A stretch of DNA of 64,000 nucleotides from Ectobius pallidus (lineage: Eukaryota > Arthropoda > Insecta > Blattodea > Ectobiidae): positions 21,434,606-21,498,605 of the forward strand of contig CAXKWD010000003.1 of NCBI GenBank assembly GCA_964059195.1, in the 5' to 3' direction. A program made the translations under genes and the position numbers. Each line of letters begins with the position of its first letter. Within the stretch, counting starts at the first letter, position 1. Below, in pieces: positions 23,524 to 35,534 of the stretch. Under the pieces are notes generated by a model. The model saw only the letters and a list, made by a program, of their open reading frames with translations. It made no database searches and was not told the DNA's origin.

Positions 23524-25091
23524 AACATACGAGTGACAAACGTTTTAAAAGTGGACAAACTGAAACACTACCTAATGTTTCTCACATATATTTAAAAAAA
23601 AAAGGATATATTTGGCATGAACTGTTATTAACAAGTGTGGACAATGTATGGGAGAAGAAAAATGACAATAACACATTACCAATCAAATAGGGTTGTGTCG
23701 AATGATAAAAATGCAATATTTACATGGAGTGGAACTTCGGTAAGGAATGGATAATAGTATCAATACATTAACATGGTAAGAATTATCCTAAAACAAGTCT
23801 TTTGCTTGTCAAAGTTTCAGAAGCTTGCTGTGTACTCTTTCAAAGAGTACTTTCTACAATATTTGCTATTGTGGGGAGTAAAGATACACAGTGAAATTAC
23901 AATACAACGATAACCGATATAACGATAATTTGTACAACATTAAAATATCATAGTCCCGACAATTATTCCATTATAGTCCCAACAATTATTCCATTATAGT
24001 CCCGACAATTATTACATTAAAATAATGTAAAATTCTCTGTGTATTTGAACTTTTGGTAACAATAAACCTATCCATTATTCATTAAAAGAAACTTTACCAC
24101 ATACAAACATCCTATTTTTGAAGTCCTAGAAAACTATACTGACATCATGAAATTTTCCAATTACAACTGCTCGTATGTTAAGGGTATAGTTTTCTCACTT
24201 TTATATTAGCTAAATATTCCAATCCCTAGCTACAGAGTTTCGAACTATTACACTGCCATGACACAGTATTGCATATTTATAATATTTAGTTAGTTTTGTA
24301 AAAAAAACTGTAAACTTCTTAGCAGAATAATTTAAGACCGAAAATAAACTCAGTCAATCATATCTGAGTGAAAATGAATTTGCAAGAGCAATTTTGCAAT
24401 ATCCCCATGTAAATTAATGTACGACATGAGAAGGAACCTCATGGTAACATAATCTATGGGAAACAGAACATGTTGGTCTCAACCTGAAATAGCAATGCAT
24501 GTTTAGGATGAGATATACTCCATCATATTTACATGTATATAATAGCTATCTTAAATACTACTGTCCCTAAGAAAAGTTCAGATAAAAAAAATGAGTTGAC
24601 CAGACTTTTTGATGGCTTTAAAGAAAAACAAGAGATATGATTGAATAAAATCGGAACAAGCTGGTTGAAGTTCCACTCTAGAATAGTTTATAGAAATGTA
24701 TACGAACAAATGTGCAAGCTATGCATAGTTTAATTTTTTATTTTTAAGGAATAACACTTAAGCACAAGTTTAAAGCAATTCACTAGTGTGCTTACTTGCT
24801 TTTGTTATTAGAGTTATGTAAATGTGCAAATTGTTAAATTTTATACCATGTCTTGCTCACTAGAATCAAGCGCTTTAAGGGTACATTTCTTCCTACCAAA
24901 GTTTTGAAACCAAAAACTAAATGTTAAATGTTAGTGTGAAGGTTGGCATGAATGTTTGTATGTAAAACAAATTGAAAAGGAGCAATAAACATTTACATTC
25001 TCCTGTGATTTTGTTTCTATCTATATAACCCTTCCTAAGAGACAATAATAAGGTACTTGAACGTAAAATGCATTTCTATTTTATTTTTCAG
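23524..25091. other. Unassigned; contains a 23-bp tandem triplet
   Basis: TAGTCCCGACAATTATTCCA plus TTA repeats three times at 23951-24019. No gene or mobile-element ends recognised in the remainder. Confidence 0.5.
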
Positions 25092-25141
25092 GATCCATGG
25101 CTTGAAGGATTCATTGTGGTACTCAGTAACAACAACTTGTG
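25092..25141 (+). other. Possible non-coding exon between the two rost-like genes
   Basis: A 50-nt segment lies between a pyrimidine-rich acceptor (TTATTTTTCAG) and a consensus donor (GTAAGT at 25142). It has only a two-codon ORF after its ATG. It could be an untranslated 5' exon of gene B, 27 kb downstream, or chance. Confidence 0.2.
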
Positions 25142-25940
25142 GTAAGTGATACAGTCTCTTTAAAGACAGAAAATACTGAACACATAATTATGTGTGTATA
25201 AAATAACATGTCCTCACTGACTTACTGTCTGACTGACTGATTCACCATCACCGAGCTGAAACTGCTATAAGCTATAATTATGAAATTTGATCAGTAGTCT
25301 TCTTTATAATGCACGGAGTAACTAAGAAGGGATTTTTCAAAACAAAACCATTAAGGGGGTTAAATTTTATATGAAAAATTATTTAATGTTTATATTGAAG
25401 TAAACCTTGGTAAAACTGCACAGAACAGCATAATTAAACAAGTATTTCTTATTTCTTTGGAAATAAACTCCTAAGAGGATGAAACAGGTTTTTAAAAGTT
25501 TTTAAATGGAGAAAATACTTTTTTGGGTTGAATTTTCTTGACATTTACCTTAACCCTTCCAGAGCTGGTTAAATAAGCAATCAGTGAGCTGTAAGTATAT
25601 TAAAACAATGCCAAAAATTTCAATGAAATATCTGGTTTTCATAAATAATAAATGTAATACATGGATAAAAATCCTCACACTTTCATAAAGCATTATTCTA
25701 TTATTTCTTATACAACAAAGTTTCGATTATCTGACCTGAACTGAACCTGGAGTACGTCGGATCACTGAAAAAGTCGCATAATGCAGTAGAACATAATAAA
25801 ATGCCGAAATATAATATATCCATAGCTTGAGCATCCACATAAATTAGCGCAATCTCCTAGGCACTTCAACCTTCATTGTGCGTCATGTTGTTTGCTTCTT
25901 TATGCTGCTCTAGTGCTTAGTTCATTTTCATGATCATTAA
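25142..25940. other. Unassigned; possible Helitron-like 5' piece
   Basis: The section near 25210-25340 (CTGTCTGACTGACTGATTCA, then GAGCTGAAACTGCTATAAGC) resembles leader sequence of Helitron-like repeats here, but no termini were found. Confidence 0.25.
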
Positions 25941-27170
25941 CTTACTTACTCAATGGCAATACACAATTCCTAAGCAAGCTTCAGGAATATTATCTATTTT
26001 TTGGAACCTGGAGGTTCATTGCCGCGCTTACCTGAGTCCGCCATTCAGCCCTATTCTGTGCTAATTACATCTAATCATCCCTCACAAATTCCACTGCCGT
26101 TAAATCTATCCTAATATTGTCCTCCCACCTACGTCTAGGTCTTCCAAGTGATATTTTCTCTTCGGGTCTCCCAGTCAATATTTTTGAGATATGTCTTTTC
26201 TTCCCATGCATGCAACATGTCCAGCCCATTTCATCCTCTGTGATTTAATTACCCTTCCTATATCCGGTGAAGAGTACAGGTTATGAAACTCGTCGTTATG
26301 CAGTTCTCTCCAGTCCCCATTTTCTAATACCTGTGTTAGCCGACAGTCATTAATTAACGTATTTGCTAATATTTGGGAAGACTGTCTTCTATCTTAGTTC
26401 CTGACTAGTCAATACGTGGATAATTGAAATCTCCCATAATTACCATGTCTGTGTTTGAGAATGTGCCAGAACAAGCATGATATAGTTTTTGAAATACTAT
26501 ATTTTCATCACCAGGTGGCCTGTAACCACCGATTAACTCTTAGTAACTTTCTGTCGCTATTACTTAAGTTATAGTTACGCATAAAAGCTTGCAATCTGAG
26601 TCTGTCCATTCTAAAAATCTTGCAAGTTCATCACTAACACAAATAAAGACACCCCCCTCCCCCAGAACCCCTGTTCTGTATACGGCACAGCCTTTCGGAA
26701 TGAATTCATTATTATTTATTTACTCCCGTAACCAAGATTCTGTACCGATTATAATTTGTGGTTGATGTATTTCAATAAGAGTTTGAAATTCAGGACCTTT
26801 ATTGACTATACTTCTACAATTTACCTGCAAAAAACTTAAAACGTTACCTGGGTCGTATAACTTTATATCTCCTTGTTGCCATTGGGACACCTCTCTGACT
26901 AATTCTCCTTTCACTAATTTTCATCTCTCTTAGGCCCAAATATTTTCCCAAGTACCATGTTTTAGAATACTCTCAGATTATGTTCTTTCTGAAGAATAAG
27001 CGACTATGTTTCACATCCATATAATACTACCGGCAGGATAATTGTCTTTCAATTTTTATTTATAGATTTCTGGACAGAAGACGAGAAGATAAGAGTTTCT
27101 GAACTGCATAAAAAAAAACAAGCATTTTCTGATTTTAATCTACACTTAACTCTACCTTAACATTATTTGT
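25941..27170 (-). pseudogene. LINE family 1 3' end, split by another LINE fragment
   Basis: Homologous to 5387-5950 in two parts, 25941-26324 and 26917-27170. The join point CCCCATTTTC / ATTTTCATCTCTC corresponds to the uninterrupted sequence of the other copies. Confidence 0.85.
26325..26916 (-). mobile_element. LINE endonuclease-domain fragment, inserted with ATTTTC duplication
   Basis: On the minus strand it encodes VNCRSIVNKGPEFQTLIEIH, QPQIIIGTESWL, then after breaks MGDFNYPRID, the AP-endonuclease catalytic Asp-Asn motif. ATTTTC at 26319-26324 and 26917-26922 is a 6-bp target duplication. Both the start of the ORF and the RT domain are absent, so the inserted piece is internal. Confidence 0.8.
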
Positions 27171-28221
27171 ATATGTAATTATTGCTAGATTAATAAATTT
27201 TGATATGTCTCGGACAGTTGAAACTGCTTATGCTGTTTAGACAATTTTCCAGCTTGACATTGCAAGATACTTACAGCATAGCTGTAAGGTTATAAAGTCC
27301 ACCAAAAATACAGTACAGAAAAAAATTTCATCTATCACAAACAATGACGAATAATTTTGAGTTATGACCATTAGCTCAATTAATTAAAATAGGTTAAAAT
27401 CGTAATCAGATCACAATTGCTCATGCATGTGTATTATAAAACACAAGTCACATTATATGTAAAATATATAAAATGAATAAAACTTAAACATGTCATTATA
27501 AAACTTTATAATAAATACAATAAATCAAAATCTAAAATTCTACTTCAGTTATTTGAGCTCCATTTAGTCCTATATTTAATTATTTTATTTAATAATAAAA
27601 TACTGAGCTTGTAAATCATTTTCACTGTAAAAATAAAAATATTTTTTATAAATACTTAAAAACATTTATATTATAATATTTATAATTATCAGTCCTAATA
27701 TAATTAGAATTTTATTGGGCTGGGATGGGCCTATTATATCCACTGTTCCATGTGTTATTTAACTTTTCTTATAAATAGTAATAGTGTTATAACTTATGTA
27801 ACGATTACATATTTAAGTTGGCACAACATCGAGTTTAGTAAATAAATTTGCTAATTTTTTTTCAGTTCTGAAATACCATAAAATGCGATTTTCATTAGTT
27901 CAATATTTAAAAATTTTCCGGGGGTGGACCTTCGTACCCTCCATCTTCTGGGGGTACAGAACCCCCGCACTTTTGACCCTCTCCGAAATTATTTTCTGGC
28001 TACGCCACTGTTTAAGATGCTTTTATTGTCTTATGTGGTGTATTTGATAATATGTTGATAATATGAAATATTATAAGCAAATAAATTATAAAGAGTTGCC
28101 TTAACAGATGGTGTTATAATATAAAAATCAGAAAACTTCTACCTTCATCATTAATCCCCCCTTAATGTATCATACCTAGGTATATCTCCCTATTCACGAG
28201 ATGAGACTGGAGTCTTATAAT
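27171..28221. other. Unassigned; a hAT-like terminus near 27917-28012
   Basis: The right end TTTTCTGGCTACGCCACTG fits the CAGTGGCG(TAG) type of hAT ends and is preceded by C/G-rich runs as at 54582; no matching left end. The rest is AT-rich and featureless. Confidence 0.35.
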
Positions 28222-29094
28222 CAGGGCCCGGATTCTGATGACCTAAAATTCCGGGGTGCGCGGGCAAAGAGAGTTAAGTCCACCATCCTAAAAAATTGAG
28301 ATATGGCCATGGAGTTATAGATAAAAATGTTCTCTACATTTGTGTTAAGTCCAGTAAGTCATAATCAACATTGTACGGTAGTTATGGACGTATGCCTAAT
28401 GGGTTTATCCATCTCTAAAGCTATGTTGGGCTGGTAGAGTGTGTTAAGTCACTCTAATTCTCAGTAACAAGAAAGTGGACTTAACTCTCTTTGCCCGCGC
28501 ACCCCGGAATTGTTTGAAAAATGCTCTATAAAATGACCATACATTTTAAAGAAAATGACTTAATAATTATAATTTATAAAGAATGATCTAAAAACTGATA
28601 TTTTATTTATAAAGAATTATTATTGTACACACAAGGTTATAGACTAATTTGTAAATAATTGTAAAAATTATAAATGCAGAAAAGATGTTGTAGGTTTAAA
28701 AACTTTGTTCTTTCTTCTTGATTGGAGCATTGGAGAAGAAAAGTAAGAAAATTGTTTTTAAAGTAGATTCTACAAAATTGTTGCATTTTAGTAACCTATT
28801 AATTTATTTAAATATTACCCCATGGAAAAAAAAGACGACATAAAAGTTAATACACTCAATGTAAATGCATGAAAATGACTAAATAAGGAAGCAAATGACA
28901 CGAAAATGACATAATAATGACGTAAAATTTAAATAAATGCCCTAAAAATATAAAATTGAATAAAATGACAAAAAAATGACCTAACAACAATGCATTTCTA
29001 TAATCTGGAGGGCATGATTAGGATTTATCTACAAGTTGGCAATGTCTATGCAGCATCAATAAAAATATAACATCTCATTAGAATCTGGGCCCTG
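28222..29094. mobile_element. hAT-like element family CAGGGCCCGGAT, containing a MITE
   Basis: Starts CAGGGCCCGGATTCTGATGA and ends GAATCTGGGCCCTG. Flanking 8-mers CTTATAAT and CTTATTTA agree at only 5 positions. Interrupted near its left end by 28251-28507. Confidence 0.7.
28251..28507. mobile_element. MITE with perfect 33-bp terminal inverted repeats, 257 bp
   Basis: 28251-28283 and 28475-28507 are exact reverse complements, starting CCGGGGTGCGCGGGCAAAGA. AATT flanks both sides. TTAAGTC words recur inside. Superfamily not determined. The perfect ends suggest recent insertion. Confidence 0.88.
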
Positions 29095-29177
29095 CTTATT
29101 TAATTAATGAAAACCACCGAAAGGTTGGTTAACTTATATAAATTTCTTCTTTGAGACAAAACTGAAAGCCTATCATA

Positions 29178-29986
29178 TCTATATATATATATATATAAAA
29201 GAGGCTTTGTCCTGACTGACAGAGAATCAACGTACAGCCTAAACTATAACAGGTAGAGACTTGAAATTTTGACAGTACCTTCGTTTCATAATGTAGGTGC
29301 TCACTAAGAAAGGATTTTGAAAAAAAAATTGATTTTAAATGTCAAAAATCAAATGTTTTTGAGAATACTTAATCCCTTTTAACACAGAATTATCCAATCC
29401 AAATCACATTTGACATTAAAACATATTGTTGCCAGTGGGTCTCAGATGGGTTTGGAAAAAAATGAAATTCGAATTTGACAAATTAGAGAACTATCAATAT
29501 CCACGAAAATAATGCAGTCACATATCTTTCTTTACCCTGGACATAGAGAAAACAATACGAGGTATGGTAATATGTATATTATTATATCGCAGGTTTTTTG
29601 AAGAGGGAAGAATGAAAATGATATTAAATATATTTTTAATTTCATTCCCGAAACGGCTGGATGGTAACATGAGAGTGAGAAATAAAATATTCCGCAAATA
29701 CAATACAATTTTATGTTCCCGGAATTTATTTTTCTTCTTATTTAAATCCCTGCTAGGCATGGTATGTAGAAACAATGGGATGAAAAATTCTACATCCTCT
29801 ATGAGCCATAAAAAGCTATATCAAGCGTTTTCTGAGGGAATAATTTGAGCGTGATAAGTCGTTCTTCCTATTTCAAATTCTAAATACCTATATAAGGACC
29901 TATAATTTAAAAATTGAAAGTCCTTCATAAGATAATTTCCATTTACAAAATAAAAAACCCAGACGACCCCGGGCCTTTTAAGCTAG
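29178..29986 (+). mobile_element. Helitron-like non-autonomous element, 809 bp
   Basis: Starts TCTATATATA after A and ends TTTTAAGCTAG before T, with a GC hairpin-like segment (GACGACCCCGGGCC) about 10 nt before the CTAG. No target duplication or inverted ends. Interior homologous to 33623-34300 in reverse (CTATGAGCCATA region). Confidence 0.65.
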
Positions 29987-30040
29987 TTAGATATAAAAAT
30001 GCAATTTCTCCTGTGAGCACTGTTTAAACTACCTGCAAAC

Positions 30041-30654
30041 CAGGGCCGTAGCTAGGCGCTGGCGAGGTGGGCCCCCGCCAAGGGCGCTGGTACAAAGAGG
30101 CGCAAAATTACCCATGAAAAATTCATGGTGGTACAATTTATCAAGCAATAAAAATTCCACGTTATTGGAAGAAATCTTTCAGGTTATTAAAAATTACTGC
30201 ACGTGAACTATCTGTAGTATTATGCCGATTGCCTACAAACAAAAACCAGTCATTTAATTAACACGTTTCTTATTGACAATAACAGTAAACAACGACAGTA
30301 AAAATTAAAATATGCGTTATTATTGAGATGAAAGTGGTTCAACTATTCGAAGAAAAAATTTACCTATAGGCCTATTAATGTGTTAAACATTTTAGTAGGC
30401 CTCAGGCCTATTATGTAATTTACTTTTGATACTAGATTTTATTATTTAATTCTTTTTTAAGTAGTTCAATCGTCTGAAAATAAAGTTTTAGTACCTTGAA
30501 AGTTCAACACATTTTCAATTGAGGTTTAGGATTTCTTTGATAATAACAGTGTTTTTATATTAAAATAATAAACAATTTTACAGAAATAAAAAAAAATTGT
30601 TCAGACCCCCCTCCCCAGTGTTGGAGGGCGCAGAAGGACCTTGCTACGGTCCTG
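30041..30654. mobile_element. hAT-type MITE family CAGGGCCGTAGC, 614 bp, perfect 8-bp target duplication
   Basis: Starts CAGGGCCGTAGCTAGGCGC and ends CTTGCTACGGTCCTG. CTGCAAAC flanks both sides (30033-30040 and 30655-30662). Interior matches 18938-19623 in inverse orientation. Confidence 0.93.
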
Positions 30655-30940
30655 CTGCAAACCAACCTTGTTCTGCGTGGTAGTCTAAACAGTGAAAACA
30701 GGCGGAATGTTTGTTTTATTTTGTAAACTGTCTGTCTATTGCTAGTATTTGTTCCAAAACGCAAAAACAAATAAATAAATAAATAGGCCACTGTATATAA
30801 TATGAAATATACCACCACATAAGAGAATACAACTACAATTCAGATAACATTCTGCGACAAAATCGTACATCAATATCTTCCTGACCGCCAAATTGGCAAC
30901 ATGACTGACACTCAACAATATACGAGTATATAATACTTTT

Positions 30941-31115
30941 TTGTCATTTGAAGGAGCCGAAATCCATCAAAGACTTTCCGCACAATATGGGGGCAATGTT
31001 TTACCACGACGAAGCGCGTACGAATGGATTGAAAAGTTAAAAAATGGTCGGACACGTGTGAAGGACGAGGAAAAAACAGCAGGCCCATCCACATCCAATA
31101 GTGACGTCAACATTG
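30941..31115 (+). pseudogene. Mariner-like transposase N-terminal helix-turn-helix fragment
   Basis: Encodes EGAEIHQRLSAQYGGNVLPR, RSAYEWIEKLKNGRTRVKDE and GPSTSNSD, the N-terminal DNA-binding domain of mariner transposases. The frame stops shortly afterwards and no catalytic domain follows. Confidence 0.8.
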
Positions 31116-31149
31116 ATTACAGGTATTTCAACAAAGCCATTAATATTAT

Positions 31150-31710
31150 AAAAATTCCCTTTAGGCAAGCCTACAGGATTAGGTAGATTTCGAAGTGCTA
31201 AATCTCGCCTTATATGAGAGCAATCGCGAAACCAGTTATTGATTTGTAGAGTACTCATCAAGAGTTTTTCAACGATACCCCATAAGACGTGGTTTCAAAA
31301 ATTTCGAATTTCCATCCCCCCACTCGTACCCCCAAAACCCCCGAATCGTTGGTGTCACTGTGAACTCCATAGGGAGTACTCTAATTTATTCAAACAAAGT
31401 TTCCCTCTATACTTCATAGGGACCGAGATATAAATGTTTTAAAATTTTAACCCCCTCCCCCGACCACCCCCTTGGGCCAATTTTGCTCATTAACGAATTT
31501 GTCCGAACTATTGGGCCTAGAAATAACATAATAGAATTTGGTTCAAATATCTTCAAAATTACGGCCGCTAGCGTGTAAATATATATATATATAATCACAA
31601 ATTGTTTTGAACGGGCGGTGGTTTCGTACTTAGGGAAGCCTGAAACGTAAAGAAATGAAATAATTTTTCGAAAGTCGTGACATGGTATCGATTGCAATAG
31701 GTAGATCTAA
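31150..31710 (+). repeat. Dispersed repeat, copy 1
   Basis: Close homologue of 35535-36240: CCCTTTAGGCAAGCCTA at the start, CCCCACTCGTACCCCCAAAA inside, GTATCGATTGCAATAGGTAG at the end. It lacks a roughly 105-bp segment present in copy 2. Unclassified. Confidence 0.75.
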
Positions 31711-31774
31711 AAAGGATGATCGTAAAGCCAGTTAAAACACTTCTTCTTCTTTATCTGAGTTTCACTTCTCCCTT

Positions 31775-32690
31775 TTAGGGACATTTAAGCGTCCCAAGCC
31801 GCCCGGGTCTTACAGGGCCGCGACCTGTCGGGAGAGGGATTATCTTTTGGATCACATACATACTTTTTTGACCAGACAAGGACATGGAGGGCCTCCCCGG
31901 ATGAGTGATCAGCTCAATGCTTGGGCCACCTCCGAGACAACACGAACACATAGGACGAGACACACCATTCACACACTCATTCCAAACAAGGCGAGGATGG
32001 GATGAAGGTGATAATGACAGCCAGATGATATCCGGGGACCACAAGGGCCTAAAGTTACCCGACATTTGTCTCACAGGTGAGGAAAAACCCCCACCTACAG
32101 GGTGTCCACCAAGTAATGCTAAGAAATTCCCGACTTATTCCCTGATTTTCATTGATCGTTTCAGAAATTCCCGACTAAAATATGATTATGAAGCACTTTC
32201 TAATAACTGTATAAGAAAAATTATAGGGTTATACATAGACCTACTTTAAATAATAAAAGCTTTTAGTAACAAAAGTAATTGCAAACAATAATTACTTAGG
32301 CTATAACAGATAAAAAAGTAAGGAACAGTAAAATAAATTAAATATATCTTCATATAGGCCTATTTTTTCTAGAAGTCTTTTTGATCCCATTTATTTGTTT
32401 CTTCAGCATCTCAATTTGTTCATCTAGAGCAGCTGCAGCTTTTTCGGACTCTAAGAGTAGTTTTCTTTTCTTCTCTTCTAGTTCTTATCTTCAGCTTTGC
32501 AATTTTTCGAATTTTCCCGGATATTTTAACAAATTCATTGACTTTTCCCGACCATACGAAATTCCCGGCCTTTTCCCGGATTCTCCCGACCTGTGGACGC
32601 CCTGACCTAGGTAACTTGTCCCGACCAGGATTTGAACCCGGGCCCGCTGCGTGAGATGAGCGAACGCATTCTCCCAATCAATTTCCCATT
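31775..32690 (-). repeat. tRNA-derived SINE G, antisense, split by one element
   Basis: Tail 31775-31990, body to 32097, tRNA-like head 32605-32690 (minus strand: GGGTTCAAATCCTGGTCGGG). Interrupted by 32098-32604. Confidence 0.75.
32098..32604. mobile_element. DNA element CAGGGTGTCCAC, 507 bp, in a SINE
   Basis: Starts CAGGGTGTCCACCAAG and ends GACCTGTGGACGCCCTG. The interrupted SINE shows ACCTA on both sides (32093-32097 and 32605-32609), a 5-bp duplication. Interior has repeated TTCCCGAC words. Superfamily not assigned. Confidence 0.75.
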
Positions 32691-33622
32691 ATTTATTTTT
32701 TCCCCTCATTTTTCCTCCCGATCATTCATACTCGAGGGCGATACAGTAGCGATACAGTAAAGGGGCTATCAGTAATTACTCTAACCCCGCAGTCTTAGTG
32801 CTTCCGTGGACTTAGTGGCTCTAAGACACCGCTCTGACCCAATTGGTTTTAATCAGTGTAGGTCTTGTGAAGATAAGGAGACACAAAGCCAGACTATTAT
32901 GTGAAGTGGGTGGGAGGGGCATTGATTGGAATAAATAAGAATGCAGCCAGTCATTTGTTACGCATTCATTTTACCAAACAAACCATTCCACCGGATTCCA
33001 ACGAAATCAACACGTCATGGAATTGCGGCATTTCACAACGGAGCGATAAAAGGAGACGCGGTGAGTAGATGTCAAACCCCACAGCATGGCTCTCAAACCG
33101 AAAGCACGTCTCTCCTGTAGACGCCGGTAAGTTCAAGTCTAATTTAATATTATTTTTGCACGACGTAACTAATTAGTGCTACTTACGAATATTGTTGCCG
33201 TGGATCGTAACTTGACATCCCCGCACGCAATCTGGTTGCTATGAAAACAAAAGAAATCTCCGTGCGGTAAAAATTACAAAAAGCACAAGTGCCGTAAGTA
33301 AAATCACCATAATACAAGCCTTTATGGAAGACCGGAACCAAGACCCCCCCCCCCCCCCCCCAGTTTGTGGCGACTTTAACAGGACAAATATTCGGTTCCC
33401 ATAACAACCAACACATGCGAATCACTTTCTGAAATATAACATCCATCTTCAATAGGGTATATACATAATATTTTCAGCTAATATCTCAATTAATATAAAT
33501 AAATTGATACAAATAATCATCGTGCAAAAAATAGCATGCAATACTCGTGCCGTAAGCGCATAAACCAGAAATAAGTTGTAAATGTGATTTGATAATAAGA
33601 AAACAATTACTTTTATTGTAAA
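32691..33622. other. No recognisable gene; poly-C tract
   Basis: A run of about 18 C occurs near 33345-33361. No coding or repeat structure otherwise identified. Confidence 0.4.
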
Positions 33623-35044
33623 CTAGCTTAAAAGGCCCGGCGTCGCCCGGGTTTTGCATTTTGTAATATGAAATTAACTTATGGGGGGCTTTCGATGTTG
33701 AAACTCTAGGTCCTTATATAATATGTATGTAGAATTCGAAATGAGGAAGGACGACAAATGCCACTCAGACTATTCCCTCAGAAAACGCTATGGCTCATAG
33801 AGGATGTCGAATGTTGCATTCCATTGCTTCTACACACCATGCCTGGGAGGAGTGCAAATAAGAAGAAAAAGAAATTCCGGTTACATAAGATTGTATTGTC
33901 TTGACAGAAAATTGTATTTCACACTCTCATATTACCATACAACTGTTTCGGGGCTGAAGTAAAAAAGAAATTCAATATCACTTTCATACTTTCCTTCCCA
34001 AAAACCTGGGACATAATGTACTGCACGCGTAGGACTGAAAATGTTCCATCCCATTTTATCTTCTTTTAGATGCTTAGGGCCTCTGATAGACATCCCTAGG
34101 CCTATTTCTCAACTAATACAAAGCCTACAGCTATGAGTGACGTATCAGTGGATAGGATTTGTTACGACTAAGTGAAATGAACACAATGAACAAATATTCT
34201 AATTTTATTTTTACTTACAATTTTCATAGCTCTGAACCACAAACATTTTTAGTAAGCTGCCAGTGCACATTTCTTAAACATCCTGGAGTCAATTCATAAT
34301 GGCGGGCGAAACCGCGGGCACCAGCTGTAAAATATTGATAGTTTAACCAAGGAAGTATCGCGGACAATAAAAATCCAAACAAACCATTCCTTCCCTTCAA
34401 AAATTATATAATTTCTGAAAATTACACTGAATTTATCAAATAAAATTCACATCATATTCATCTGTCAACAAACAGTTGAGAAACAATACATATCATGTGT
34501 TCACAGGATTCTTTGGAACTGCATAATCGAATCTGAGAACGTTTTCCCAGGAGGCGCTTTCTAATCGTGGAATGTACCGGTACTCTGAAGCCGGAATTTT
34601 AGCTGTTTCATTAATTACTAATGGTTTAGTTTATGAATGATTCTCGTGCAAGTGTTAATAAATATAATGCTTTAATAATTATTATACTCTTAATTTTTAA
34701 TTTTTCAATTAATTATCGTGGGCGAAGCCGCGGGCACCTCCTAGTTACTTACATCGATAGTATCAGAATTTGTTAAAGCCCAGTATTATAATATAGTTTC
34801 CAAAGCCCTATGTGAACATCGTAAACAATACTTTCGTTATGTAAACAATTGACAGCAGAAGTCTCTAACTTTGCCTCATTTCATATTTCCGACTTTTCCC
34901 GTGGATTTTCAAAAAAAAATCTTTCATACAAACCTTGTCCTGACAATTACGAACACAACAAAACAAAAATCATCCAAATCGGTCGAGCCGTTCTCAAGTG
35001 ATGCGGCAACATACATTTTGTAAATTCATTTTTATTAATATAGA
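33623..35044 (-). mobile_element. Helitron-like element, composite
   Basis: On the minus strand it starts TCTATATTAATAAAAATGAA after A (at 35044) and ends CTTTTAAGCTAG before T (33623), with GCCCGGGCGACGCCGGGCC about 10 nt before the end. Plus-strand Helitron-like 3' ends inside (near 34335 and 34744) show that further copies are embedded. Confidence 0.6.
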
Positions 35045-35534
35045 TGTGATTTTGATATTGCAAGGGAAATAATACCGTAGAAAAGAATTAGGCCTACATT
35101 AATATTTAGACTTGTATTACCGTGATGAGCTTGAAAAATTCTCATTAAAAGGATTTACATCACAAGGAAGTTTTGGGCTATCCAGTACTCAAACTTATCC
35201 TACAGAAAACAGAACTATGTATCAGATATTTAGTACTAACAATTATTATTGTTGACGTTAAGCAATGCTTTCTTAACTGATAGCTTACATCACTAAACAT
35301 TGTGTTCATTATTATTCAAACTTATCAAAATATTGAAACGCTATTACATAATATAGTCAGGGAGAGGGAAGCATAATGAACCTTGAGACTATGTATGTCT
35401 GGCAAACAGAATTTTGTAACGAGAAATTTGAAGATGTGGCCACATGCTCCTAGTGTAACATAATACAGTTAGGGACAAAACAAGTGAACTCGCAGGATGC
35501 TTTATAAGTTGAATAACAACTCAATATGCTCATT

